Shown: positions 50,821-62,910, counted from the stretch's first letter. The stretch is 64,000 bases of DNA from Lepidonotus clava (GCA_936440205.1 OW387147.1:17819629-17883628), one strand, 5' to 3'. Program-made: numbers and translations. The notes: generated from the sequence alone by a model not told the origin.

Positions 50821-53800
50821 TACAATTTCTACCAACTGTAAAGTACATGTAGCTATCAGATATAATATTGGAAGCTGAGGTAATAGAAGACTGTGGTCAG
50901 TGAGAGGCACCTGAACGTGCTTTATCAGCTTATCTCCCGATAACGCGACATAAAAAAACACGATGTGATACGAATCACTGTTGATGTGATGTTGATTTAA
51001 CCGAAAAGGGCCAATGGTGACCCCTTCCAAGTTACGAATGTTTACGTTGTAAAAAAATTGCAGGTTGATAATGAATGGAGTCAAGCAGCTTTTAACCTAA
51101 AGGTAACAATACCTTTTAATAGTTGTATATATATTTCAGTATACAGTGTGCTTGCTTATATTGTGCAATCGACTAACCTACGAAGTCTTCATTGAAATCA
51201 ACTTGTTCTGCGATATCTCGATTGTTGCTGCATGTAATGCATTGAATGTGAACTTGGAAACGCCGTTGAGTTTTCAGAAGGTATGCCCAAAGTCGTGTAA
51301 AATACGGTCGTCATTGTAAAAGTATAGATACAATCTACTACATCTCATACTTCACTAATTATCACCAGTTAATGTTGAAGTGAATATAATTCACAAGAGT
51401 CGCCATGCATGAATAAAACCATTGCACGGAGGTTTTCACTTCATATTGAAGTGAATAGGACCGATCCTAACGGTGCCATTGTCCTTGGGATTGCCCACGA
51501 TTCCGAGGAATTCTTGCACATATTATCATATCTAAAATTAAAACGCTTTAAATATGTTTAGTGGTCTGACTACGAGAAGAAACCGACGATAATACCTGCC
51601 TTGATTGAGACGACCATAGGCAGAACATAAGAATAATGATTGGACAAATCATTAGTTGAGTGTTGATTGAATAGATCATTAGATAATTGTTGATTTGTCA
51701 ACCGATCAGAATTGTCATTTTCAGCCAATCCCAAAGGACGGTGTTTCATCAACCGACGATGTTCATCTATAGATACATACATATACTCAATAGCATACGT
51801 GCTACAAGATATTGTTTGTTGGTCTTGTTATAATGCCGTAATATCTAGGGGTAAACTACTAACCGTTATCTTCTACCATTGTGTTTTGTTACCTTTATTT
51901 GTTATCCATTGTTGGTGTATCAACTATTTATTACCGTAACCATTAGGTCGCAGACCTCCCTTTGTGGATAGGGACTTTTATCATTGTGTGTCATTGTGTA
52001 TAAATAACTATTACTGCGGGGTCGAGGCTACCCATTCATTGTAATGTTACTCCTCAACGTTTGGTAGTATTCTCATCAATATTCGTAGATCACAAAATAT
52101 CCCATGCTTAATGAACTCATTAAAAAATAAATCTGTTTCTCATTGACATGATGTAATTGATGAAAGACATGTTTTTAACCAGCAGGTTGATTGGAATGAC
52201 AGATTGTGCGTCGTAATAACGAGACTGCGACCCCACTCTCTGGGACACTGGATACGCATCAGCGTTCTAAAAATCGCGGAGAAAGGGGTAATCTTAAGGG
52301 AAGTTCGCATGTCCGCGAAAATTGAAAATAGGGGGTAATTTTCACCCCAAATTTCGCGAAAATTAGAAAAAAGGGGTGTTTTTTCAACCTAAAAAATCTG
52401 AATTGTTATCTATGTATGTATACACTTCATAAATATGGCAGTTTTTAGTGTACATCAGTCATCACTTCAAATTGAGAACACTTTTACATACAGTTTTCAA
52501 TCCTCTAAGAATAAGTTTTTTTAGTAGGCTATATTATGTATGTAAGGTGACTCATAGTTCGCATTTTCAGAAAAAAGGGGTGTATTTGAGGCCCCAAAAA
52601 TTCGCGTTTTATTGAAAAAAGGGGTCTTTTTGAGCCGAAAAATTCGCGAAAAGGGGGTATTTTCCCTATTGGAGAACACTGATGGGTTCCCACATTGTTG
52701 GTTGAGTGGGGGTACCGGGACTGCGACGCAATTCGTCTATAGTGGCAAAAACATAAACATACCTAAAGCAAGACCGTTCCTGTGAAACCTAATTATAGTA
52801 AAACACGTTCGCTCTTTAATAGACTTATGTTTTCCCTTTTCGTATGGATCAGGATGTTTTTAATTTTGCTAAGAGGGAAACACATTTAAAAAGAAACCTA
52901 TTTGTTAGTATGAAAATAGCCCAATAAACGTTAAATTACGTTTCCGAATACGTTCCTCTTGTTGAGACAAGGCTTATCTGTAAGTCCTTGCTTGTAAAGT
53001 AGAACTTGTTGTTTTATTGGTTCACTTCTTCCAGGTACTGGTACATATGTAAACACTCTTTCTAATGTATTGCTGTTAGGAGGGAGTCATCCTCTCTTTT
53101 TAGCAGCTGTGTCATAACAGTTTGGTTGGTTTGGTATTATTATAATACCAAACCGTTTGGTTGGAAAGGTATTATTATAGTATGATATTATCTGGAAAAT
53201 GAAAGTGCTTTTAGGTTTTTTTGAACACCACAGAAATAGAATTCCTGTACAGCAATGGTCAGTAAAACTATGACCACCGGTCGTTTAAAAATTCAAATAT
53301 CATGTGTCATATTATGAAGGTATTCAAAACCGTTACCAAAGGAAGAAAATGCCTACACACATGCAGGGTCATATTATTATTGGAGATACAGACATATTTC
53401 GTGTATGTTTCAAATTACATGACTGTTATAGTAAAACCAATCACGTATTCTGTGTATTATGTGCACATTACTAGGTAATGATAATTATCTGTAAAAGGTG
53501 AATGTACAAAATGTATTAAATGTTATTGTCCACATACAAATAGCTTCCTCCACCCTTCTAAATGCTATAGACTACTTGACGGACAACTGAAACGTGTAAA
53601 ACTTCAGCAGGTAACTCTCCCTGTAATGTACAGAATAATATTATTGGTTGCAGTTTATTGGACGTCAAACGCGCTAATAAAAATGCAGACTCGCTCTGAA
53701 ATTCTCGCAGTTTATTATTCTTTCCAGTGTGTTATTATATCAATAATTCAATATCTAGTTGACCACAATGAGAAGATAGTTTTGAGTATTGCTTTATTTC

Positions 53801-54742
53801 GGAAGGAAGCGTATAGAACGTGCAGGGTGCTCCTCACTAGTCAACGTGTTGATAAAGGTTAATCCGGGACTGTTTGGGTTAGGGGGGATTAGGTCATCGG
53901 TCGGTGGGTCCCCCTGGATTGGGGTTGTTTATACAACAATAGTAAGCATTGACAAACTAGGCCCAGAACAGGCCCCTAACTAGGGGGAAATTTCTCAAAT
54001 AGTTCCACTTTTCCTTGCAAAGTTTAATGTAAAAACCCCTAACAGGGCTCATTTATCTAGTTAACACCCTGACCACAGGTTGGGAATTTCATTGAGGACT
54101 CCGGTCTAGAGTTTATGAATTGAGATCGCTGTCTGAAACATACATGGAGCACATAGTATCACATGTTTATAGAAATAATGGTCGGATGATAACCTGCAAT
54201 ATACCACCTGAAAGCCTATTTGTTGTTGAATCTGAATATGGTACTTATTTTCAGATAGATATATATTTGAGAAATATAATTATTTTTTAGTAACTAGCCA
54301 TTTAGACCCAACAGTTACATGGGTTTGTCAATGTATTAGTGTGTATACAGCCGTCACCCCACCCAAAGTCAACATAGGCCGACCGAGGGGAGACCCCTAA
54401 ACCCACACTGACCGACCGGTCCTTAATCCCCTATGTTATGATATGTTGACTAGTGGATGGCAGCCAACGTGCACAGTAGGGGTATAACCCACGATGCACC
54501 TTCTTTTTGTCGATTTTGGACCGATTTCGAAAAACGGTGTATTAAATAAATGTTATAGAAATGTAATCTATCAAAGAGAACAGTCTTAACCTATTTTTCT
54601 ATCGGAGAAAGGCACTTTTGACAAGGAAATTTAATCCCAAATAGTCGGAAAAATGTATGGGAAGAGAAATTTGTGTTGGTGTATTGGTGTATTGTGGATC
54701 ACCAACTATAGAAAATCCTTGTTATGATGACAATAGCTCTTG
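50821..54742. other. Gene-free DNA downstream of the bmi1-type gene
   Basis: AT-rich, with no coding exon recognised. It contains a hAT-like MITE (52260-52681) and a 27-nt palindrome at 53128-53154 (GGTTTGGTATTA arms around TTA). The rest looks single copy. Confidence 0.5.
52260..52681. mobile_element. hAT-like MITE with TCGCGAA iterons
   Basis: About 422 bp with ends CAGCGTTCT and AGAACACTG (CAGTGTTCT on the other strand), the CAGTG-type terminus of hAT elements. Inside, TTCGCGAAAA and AAAAAAGGGGT motifs recur at least three times, inverted between the two halves. No transposase is carried, and an 8-bp target duplication is not evident. Confidence 0.5.
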
Positions 54743-56574
54743 ATAGTGCTGCAGCATGGGAGGTAAAATGTCTGACCACCGATGACCCAAAATTAATAAA
54801 GGTTGACATATATCATCGCGTTCGGGAGGTCCTAAGCTTTTCAAAACTGCCTGATGCCAGACCGAACACGAATTACAAACTTCAAGGTCACAGGTCAAAG
54901 GTCAAAGGTCACCAAATAGAGTAAAAATCTGAAAAATATAAGTTTTTATCTTATAGCTCCACATTCATAATAGATGGAGCTTAGTTATTTGGCAAATATT
55001 TAGCCAATCATGGGGCCTAACTGTGATTTTCATATTGGTGACCTTGCCCAAGGTCAAGGTCATCAATCTCAAGGTCAAACTTCAAAAATGAGCATGAAAT
55101 GAGGATCTAACCTTTTATCAACTCTTATAAATGTTTTAATATAGCTAATATCAAGTGTTATTATTGAACTGTTTGACAGAGGAGATCATGAGCTTTCTTT
55201 TGATACCTCATTTGGTATGATGGGACTTAGGTTTCCATGGTAACAGAGCTATCATTAGTCACAACCAGTTTCGCGAAAAGACATTAAAATAGGTGAAACA
55301 TACCCAGAAAAGCACAATTCTCTTAATAGTAGAGTGGTCATTCTCAAAAAGAGCCTTATTTAAGGAAAAACTCCAAACAAAGCATGCCATAAATGTCTCA
55401 AATTCAAAGTATAATAGTTTGTACTGAAAGGAAATTGCTCCAGCATTATGATAAATGGCTGGTTTCCATGGCAACCACCCAAGATAAGGTATTCCGAAAT
55501 CAATAGTTTTTTTGACATATCTCCCTTAATATTCAAGATAGAAGCACAAATGAGACATCAATATTAAGCATTCCTAAAGTTCTATGGGATAGAAAGCTGA
55601 AATAGGTTGTCTTGGTTACTGGGTTGCCATGGTTACCAAAATTATCCTAGAAATTGACCATAATTTCAGTTTCTCTTCTGTTCCTGTCACCATAGCAGCC
55701 ACAAATACGGGTCTAACAAGACATAACCCATCTCTCTTATGAGTACATATACATAGAATCATGTGTTTTTGTCCAAACAATCATATGGAATGCAATAAAT
55801 GAGTGGTTTCCATGGAAACCACTCAAAATTCAAGTTTTTTTTTCCAAATTTGACAGTATTTGGGATATATCTCTCTTAATACATATGATAGAAACACAAA
55901 ATGATACATCATATTGATGCTTTCTGAGAGTTCTATTAGATAAGATGCTAACATTGGTTGTTCCTCTTACTTAGTTGCCATGATAACCAAAAACAACTTC
56001 AGAATTGACAATTATTTCAGTTTCCCTCATATTTCAGTTACCATAGCAACAATGAACATGGCTTTTAAGGTATAACAGAGTACAATCTCTTTCATAAAAT
56101 AAACACTAGAATTGTTATAATTATCTTCCTTAATTTTCAAGATTGAAGCAAAAGTGAAACATCAAATTGATGCACTTTGATAGTTCTATTGGATAGTCCT
56201 GGATAATCCATGGAAACCAACAAAGAAATCAGGTTACCTCAAATTCATTGATATTTGGGCTGGACCTTTCTTAATGGAAGATTAAAGACAAATGAGACGT
56301 CAATACATTCTATGGCATAGAAAACTGAAAGTGATTGTTTTCATTACCTAGATGGCATAGAAACTAAAGGTGACTTCAAAATTGCTTAGAATTTAGGTTT
56401 TCCTTTTGTTTCTTTCCTATAAGTACTTACCATAAGATGAGCTTATGGTCCCTCAAAGATGAACCTAAAACCCTCCTACAATGCTCTTAAGATACACCTT
56501 TGATGCACCTAACATAACTTGAGGAGCATCTAAGATGTGCCTATGATACTCATAAGATGCCCCAAAGATGTGCC
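54743..56574 (+). repeat. Left arm of the giant foldback element
   Basis: Inverted copy of 59210-60856. It contains four AGGTCA half-sites at 54885-54911, further AAGGTCA sites near 55050-55080, and six X-box-like palindromes starting at 55231, 55462, 55623, 55806, 55974 and 56037. A 71-codon open frame occurs identically in both arms and reflects the repeat, not a gene. Confidence 0.85.
54885..54911 (+). promoter_or_regulatory. Four-fold DR1 nuclear-receptor array (left arm)
   Basis: AGGTCA at 54885, 54892, 54899 and 54906, an exact 7-base period that gives three overlapping DR1 elements, the preferred site of RXR and HNF4-type receptors. Confidence 0.5.
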
Positions 56575-57262
56575 TTAACCCTTTAGACACCACTAATTGA
56601 GATGTATTGTATTACTGTATTGCTGCATTTCTCCCGGGTTTCCATGCATTTCCCTAGAAAATTCCATAAGTTTCTAGTCACTGAGAAACTTCAAAGGATG
56701 ACCCATCCCTATCAATGAAAATTATTGATACCTAATTTGGAGTATTGGCACAGGAATTAAATAAACTTATAAACAATATATTTGCTGTTTTGTATGTTGA
56801 ATACTCTTTAGAGTGTTCCATTTGGAAAAATATGGAAAAATTACAGGGAAATGCCTATTTTTCTGGGTGGCTAAGGGTGGATCGGGGAGTACACCCTTAG
56901 GCAGCTGTGGCCAGATCTTTAGGGTTAACCTTTGGACCCCAATCCAGCCGTAGCTGCCCGTAGGTGTGCTCCCCAATCCAGCTGCAACTGCCCGGAATAA
57001 TGTAAATTTTTTTCATTATTTTTCCATATTGTTCCAAGGTGAATATGTGAATGAAAAGTCGGCCAATATATCATTTAAAAGCTGATTTAATTTCCTATCT
57101 AATGCTTCAAACCTCATTTCCATAATGTTCATTCATAGTGGTTGGTTAGCCTTTGAGTCTGCTCAAGTACAAGGAAATTAAGGAATTCCGGAGGGAAATC
57201 CATGGATATCCTGGGGTAATCTTGCAAGTTATGTATACAAACTTTGGGATCTAAAGAGTTAA
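56575..57262. mobile_element. piggyBac-like MITE with TTAA target duplication
   Basis: The 680-bp body lies between two TTAA copies (56575-56578 and 57259-57262). Ends are CCCTTTAGACACC and GGGATCTAAAGAG, inverted repeats of the CCCTTT type known for piggyBac. The corresponding point of the right foldback arm reads, on the other strand, CGCCTTAATGCCCC, an intact empty site with a single TTAA. The interior has an inverted repeat around 56868-56995 and no gene. Confidence 0.8.
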
Positions 57263-57484
57263 TGCCCCAAAGATCCTCCTAAATGCCCCTATGATGTGTT
57301 TAATATGCCACAACCATGTATCTGATATGTGCCTAAGATCCCCCTAGTGTTTGCCTAAGATGTACCTAAGTCACCCCTATGAGGCACCTAAGAGGTGCCT
57401 AAGGTGTGTGTACGATGCAGTCCTCATAGGATTATATAATGATCTCTTAAAATGCCCAATAGATGCATCCAAGATGTACCTCAG

Positions 57485-57583
57485 CAGGCCTGTAGCCAGC
57501 TTTTCTCAGAGGGGGGGGGCGTTCGTTTTCTAAATAATAGGGCTAAAATGGAACCCCCTGAACCCCCCGTGGCTACGGGCCTG
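57485..57583. mobile_element. 99-bp MITE with CAGGCCNGTAGCC ends
   Basis: Ends CAGGCCTGTAGCC and GGCTACGGGCCTG are inverted with one mismatch. The flanks carry a perfect 5-bp duplication, CTCAG (57480-57484 and 57584-57588). The centre has G and C runs. Confidence 0.75.
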
Positions 57584-57789
57584 CTCAGATCCCTGAAAGA
57601 TCCACAATAAGATAGTACTGTATAAAACATAGGCTAGGAGGCCTAGAACTTTGGAGGAAATTCATTTCATTTTTAATTATACCACTCAATTTGATGCAGA
57701 TCAAAATCCTTTTTTCAAGATCTTGATAATGAAAGGATATTCGAATCCTCATAAAATATTGAATTAAATGTGTTCCCCCACCTCATAGT

Positions 57790-58453
57790 TTAACCCTGTG
57801 GACCCTGTAGACCCCAATCTGGCCATACCCGCCTGAGGGATTACTTCTCATACTAGCCATACCTGTCTGGAAAAATAGTTAATTTTTCCATATTTTTCCA
57901 CATTTTTCTAATGATAACAAATCCAATAGAAATGTCAGAGTTACACTGAATGAGGCAAATACAAGCTGGTTGAAACACTTAAGCCCTAATTATACTACAT
58001 GTCAGGTGCCTGATAGTGTTGGGTAACGTTGCCCAATGCGAATGATTCGCATTAGAGCCATTTTAAGAGCATATCACACTACCTTGGGGACCCAATGTGA
58101 TCCAACTCGTATTACATTATACTATGCATTTGGCAAGCATTTGTTGGCATGTGTTGAGTCACATTGACATGTTGGTAAAATAACGCGATTCAGACGGGCA
58201 ATGGGCAATGGAGCCCAACGCAACATGACCTGACATGTAGGTTGCCGTTGGAGGATGTACGAGCTTTTCATTTACAACATGACCCGACGCATTGAGTAAT
58301 ATAGCCTTTACAAAAAGCAACATACCTTATGTCCTAATCATTTTATCATAGGGAACACAGGACACTTTGAAATGTGAAAAAATCATGCATTTTTAGGAAG
58401 TTTCAATGGAAACCAACTATGTGCTATAAAATCTCTGGGGCCTAAAGGTGTAA
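57790..58453. mobile_element. Diverged relative of the piggyBac-like MITE, itself hosting a MITE
   Basis: Starts TTAACCCTGTGGACC and ends GGGGCCTAAAGGTGTAAA. It shares the CCAATC(T/C)(G/A)GCC and TTTTTCCATATT interior blocks with 56575-57262. The right TTAA is decayed. A second inverted-repeat unit is nested at about 57993-58244. Confidence 0.4.
57993..58244. mobile_element. Nested MITE, about 250 bp
   Basis: CTACATGTCAGGTGCC on the left and, inverted, CTACATGTCAGGTCATG on the right. These are followed inward by matching TGTTGGGTAACGTTGCCCA and GTTGGGCTCCATTGCCCA blocks. Confidence 0.5.
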
Positions 58454-58829
58454 ATTGTCATTAATATACCTTTGAACGGGCAGTTGGGGCTACAGAGAGT
58501 AATGTTGTGACATAGTTTTGATGTTCATGTACATAGCGGTAAGGGTGAAAAGGGGTAAAGGGATAGAGGGTATTTTAGGGACATGTTTGGGGGAAATTGG
58601 GGGCATTAGGCACGTCTAAGGGAGATCTTTGTGGCATTTTTGTGTAATCTAAGGTGTTTCAGTGTTGTGGGTTAGGTGCTTGGCTCTCACTTGGCTAGAC
58701 CAAGCCTGGGCTTGGCCCATTACACTACCTTGCCTTGCTTCTCCCCCATAGATACAATCACTGTGCCTTGCGCAACCCCAAAACCATGAGTTAATCCTGA
58801 TATAGCTGAAATATTGCTGATATAGGTGA

Positions 58830-58890
58830 AATATTGATGAAGTAGTTAGCACAGCCATATGATGTGTGGGTTTGATCCTGGGTTTGGCTT
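58830..58890 (+). repeat. Possible tRNA-derived SINE fragment
   Basis: TAGTTAGCACAG (A-box-like) and GGGTTTGATCC (B-box-like) are about 20 bases apart. Only the promoter-like head is seen and no tail can be defined. A weak call. Confidence 0.25.
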
Positions 58891-59209
58891 GCCAAGGCTG
58901 CTACACCCCTCTGCATGTCCCTCAGTGGCAACAACTGTGTTATCAAAGGTCTTAGAGCCTCCTGCTGATGTGTATCTAGCCCTGTCTATGGAACCAGGCA
59001 CATCAAAGAACACCTGCCTTGGTAAATGTGTAAGGGTATATGGTCTCTCTTCATAGCTTCAATTATCATCAACCTCAATATGACCCTGGTAGTTGATCAG
59101 GGCATAAAGCAAACAGTAACCAACCAATCTAAGATGTGCATAAGATGACCAAACGATGGTATATGGTTGTGGCATACTAGGCATATCTTGGGGTCATTTT
59201 AATGTGATT

Positions 59210-60856
59210 TTTGGGGCATTAAGGCGCATCTTTTGGCCATCGTTGGGGCATCGTACGAGCATTATAGGCACAGTTTAGATGCTCCTTAGGTTTACCTTAG
59301 GTGCAACTGCAATTATTGTAAATTCTGAGTTCATTTGTGATTATCATGGCAGCTGAGTACCCAGGAAAACTATTTTTGATCTCCTATTTAATAGAACATT
59401 CAAAGTGTATCAATTTAATGTTTCACTTTTGCTTCAATCTTGAAAATTAAGGAAGATAATTATAACAATTCTAGTGTTTATTTTATGAAAGAGATTGTAC
59501 TCTGTTATACCTTAAAAGCCATGTTCATTGTTGCTATGGTAACTGAAATAAGAGGGAAACTGAAACAATTGTCAATTTTGAAGTTGTTTTTGGTTATCAT
59601 GGCAACTAAGTAAGAGGAACAACCAATGTTAGTATTTCATCCATTAGAACTCTCAGAAGGCATCAATATGATGTATCATTTGTGTTTCTATCATGTGTAT
59701 TAAGAGAGATACATCCCAAATGCTGTCAAATTTGGAAAAAAAACAAAAAAAAACCATGAATTTTGAGTGGTTTCCATGGAAACCACTCATTTATTGCATT
59801 CCATATGATTGTTTGGACAAAAACACATGATTCCATGTATATGTACTCATAAGAGAGATGGGTTGTGTCTTGTTAAACCTGTATTTGTGGCTGCTATGGT
59901 GACAGGAACAGAAGAGAAACTGAAATTATGGTCAATTTCTAGGATATTTTTGGTAACCATGGCAACCCAGTAAACAAGACAACCTATTTCAGCTTTCTAT
60001 CCCATAGAACTCTAGAAATGCTTGATATTGATGTCTCACTTGTGCTTCTATCTTGAATATTAAGGGAGATATGTCAAAAAAACTATTGATTTCGGAATAC
60101 CTTATCTTGGGTGGTTGCCATGGAAACCAGCCATTTATCATAATGCTGGAGCAATTTCCTTTCAGTACAAACTATTATACTTTGAATTTGAGACATTTAT
60201 GGCATGCTTTGTTTGGAGTTTTTCCTTAAATAAGGCTCTTTTTGAGAATGACCACTCTACTATTAAGAGAATTGTGCTTTTCTGGGTATGTTTCACCTAT
60301 TTTAATGTCTTTTCGCGAAACTGGTTGTGACTAATGATAGCTCTGTTACCATGGAAACCTAAGTCCCATCATACCAAATGAGGTATCAAAAGAAAGCTCA
60401 TGATCTCCTCTGTCAAACAGTTCAATAATAACACTTGATATTAGCTATATTAAAACATTTATAAGAGTTGATAAAAGGTTAGATCCTCATTTCATGTTCA
60501 TTTTTGAAGTTTGACCTTGAGATTGATGACCTTGACCTTGGGCAAGGTCACCAATATGAAAATCACAGTTAGGCCCCATGATTGGCTAAATATTTGCCAA
60601 ATAACTAAGCTCCATCTATTATGAATGTGGAGCTATAAGATAAAAACTTATATTTTTCAGATTTTTACTTTTTTTGGTGACCTTTGACCTTTGACCTGTG
60701 ACCTTGAAGTTTGTAATTCGTGTTCGGTCTGGCATCAGGCAGTTTTGAAAAGCTTAGGACCTCCCGAACGCAATGATATATGTCAACCTTTATTAATTTT
60801 GGGTCACCGGTGGTGAGAAATTTAAAGGGCTTATAGGCTGGCTGCTGCAGCACTAT
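59210..60856 (-). repeat. Right arm of the giant foldback element
   Basis: Inverted copy of the left arm. X-box-like palindromes start at 59530, 59593, 59770, 59953, 60114 and 60345. TGACCT half-sites lie at 60678, 60685, 60692 and 60699. It lacks the piggyBac-like insertion, and the left arm has about 200 extra bases near 56210-56420. Confidence 0.85.
60678..60704 (-). promoter_or_regulatory. Four-fold DR1 nuclear-receptor array (right arm)
   Basis: Mirror copy of 54885-54911: TGACCT four times with an exact 7-base period. Confidence 0.5.
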
Positions 60857-62779
60857 GAGTAGCAGGACATTAATTTTTTCTAAAAACGTATAGGATCGGT
60901 ATAGATACGTCTTTTTATATATCCAAGGGAACTTAAATCGTAGTTATTTTGTGAGGAGTAAAATGTACGACTGCCAAAGAATTATCTGTATAACAGTTGT
61001 CAAAGGCTCAATAGCTGCATTCGAATTTGGAAAACGTGAGAACATCAGCCCCTATAACATAAATTGCTGGTAAGAAATAATGTCAACCATAATATATGTA
61101 GATGATTCCAAAAGTAAAAACTTTATGAATGTTGGTATCGGTGAATGAGCCATCGAAATTCTCGCTGCTGCACTTTTAATTCCACCGACATAGATGCACA
61201 TGCAGGAAACGTTTTTCATTGTCATTTCATTTCCATTTATAAAGGTACTGTATCTTTAGATAAAGGTGGTTTTAAAGATACTGGTAGTATTATATGATGA
61301 ATGCCCATTCCTAAGTTCTCTCGGACAAGAAACAATAAACAAAATAGATATTGTCGAAAATGCTGCTGTAATTTTGGCCCTTGTAAATACCCTTATCTCT
61401 ATCAATTCTTTAGAACAAGATCAATGTAATATTCGATTTGGCGACACTTTTATATGATATAACATTTTACGGTTTCCGACCAAAAAAAGTGCTATTCTTG
61501 CGACACAGACCATTCACTATAAAAAAAAAGGTTTGTTGAAAAGGGGATGTATAAAACGAACACTCATAATATTTATGCGCTGAAAAACTATCCAAGAAAC
61601 TACAAGTTTAAGGGCTCAAATCGCTTTTAAGAAATAATGAAATTAAGCCTGTTTTAAAACCCAGAAGAAAAGGGTATACCAATCTGATGGTCACTGCATA
61701 ACAAGCTAATCTAAAGTTTTGAAAACGAAGAGGACAGGACAAATCCAACCAACACACAGCCACTAGATTAATCATTGAATTATGTAGTAGTGTGATTCAA
61801 GTGAAAATCAATAGTACAATGATGAAAAGGTGCATTAGTGGCCTATAACTGCCGTCACTATGACGTCATCAGCTGTAAGGACCCCCCACGAGGTGCGGAC
61901 AGGTGTGGGATGACACCAGAAGTACCTGGTTATGATGAGCGTGTTTAGAGTGTCATAAAACCTCTAGTTTAATATATTTAGGCCTAATTAAATCGTATTT
62001 CCATCAATACCTAATGGCTAGTTTTATAATCTAACAGAGGTTTTGAGATCAATTATTATTTGACATCAATAGCACCGATCACCGCGACGGGGATTTGTTT
62101 CAAATTAGAAAAAAAATCAATGCCTTATGGCTGTATATTATTACTTTAATTTTATCAAATAATCCCAAAATCAAGTGTTATATATAAGTATTTTATTGAC
62201 AACAGTTATAATGATATGATAGGCTGCGACTCAAATCAAAATGTTGTTGAACGACTAATACAAGTGCCGTGACACGTGGACTAATCTAATTAGTCACCCC
62301 CGGCCGTGATGCCCTCCCCCCGGGGGTGACGACAGGAGGAACACCTGCCACCTCACTCCTCCAGGGCGGGACGGGTCACGTGACTCAGAGCACTGAGTCG
62401 TGACTGGTCAGAGGTGAGTAAAATAGGGGCAATCTCGCATGTCGAATATAAGAAAGGCCCATGTCACCTGTCACTTAATTCCCCATGTCCCATGTCGCCT
62501 TTAAGGGGCCCTCATATCGTTTATTTTTTTACTTCATGTCACTAAGGCCCATGTCGCATGTGGATTTTAAGAAAGGGCCATGTCGCCGTGTCGAATTTAA
62601 GGTATAATGAGTCAGCGTTCGAACTCATGTTTTACAATGCACGTGTTTATACGCGGTCACGTATGTATTTGTCCTTTTACACTTTTTATTGACAATGTTC
62701 CATCATATTGCGCTTGAGTTAATTACACTTTATTATATAGCCTGTACTTTATTACTTTTCCCGAAAGAAAAAGTCTGGC
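60857..62779. other. Gene-free DNA right of the foldback element
   Basis: AT-rich to about 61850, then mixed. A TTTAAGAAAGGCCCATGTCGC-like phrase (about 20 bases) recurs imperfectly three to four times at about 62435-62605. No coding exon is recognised. Confidence 0.45.
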
Positions 62780-62852
62780 TGGAGAACCCGGGTATCGATC
62801 CCGGTACCTCTCATATGCTAAGCGAGCGCTCTACCACTTGAGCTAGCTCCCC
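62780..62852 (-). tRNA. tRNA-Ala (anticodon AGC)
   Basis: 73 nt on the minus strand. The acceptor GGGGAGC pairs with GTTCTCC (two G-U pairs) and the discriminator base is A. The D arm is GCTC-AAGTGGTA-GAGC. The anticodon loop TTAGCAT reads AGC, with one C-A mismatch at the base of its stem. The T arm CCGGG-ATCGATA-CCCGG is perfect and has the ATCGATA loop usual for eukaryotic tRNA-Ala. A five-T pol III terminator follows after seven bases (plus-strand AAAAA at 62768-62772). A and B boxes are intact, so it is likely functional. Confidence 0.9.
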
Positions 62853-62910
62853 TTGCCTTGACCGCAGTGTGACCATTCCCAGCTTTGATACAGAGTGAGA
62901 CAAGTTGGGT

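Larger units (their letters stand above)
54743..60856. mobile_element. Giant foldback element (6.1 kb inverted-repeat structure)
   Basis: Two inverted arms, about 54743-56574 plus 57263-57340 on the left and 59140-60856 on the right. They mirror each other around 57794-57795 with very few indels over the first 1.1 kb; for example, motif pairs at 54885/60704, 55462/60127 and 55806/59783 all sum to 115589. The arms themselves contain about three diverged tandem units of about 350 bp. The outermost bases (ATAGTGCTGCAGCA) carry the palindrome TGCTGCAGCA. The centre holds (GATGCNCCTAA)n-like repeats and nested MITEs. No transposase, polymerase or capsid gene is present, so it is a non-autonomous foldback-type DNA element. 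The divergence is low, so the arms are recent or are kept alike by conversion. Confidence 0.8.

Noticed and set aside
55259-60330. Identical 71-residue open frame in both foldback arms (55259-55474 minus, 60115-60330 plus)
   Set aside because: The identity is explained by the inverted repeat. The frame has no domain, starts inside an X-box palindrome and belongs to AT-rich repeat DNA.
54743-60856. Polinton or other large virus-like element as explanation for the long terminal inverted repeats
   Set aside because: No polymerase, integrase, ATPase or capsid gene lies between the arms; the interior is repeats and small MITEs.
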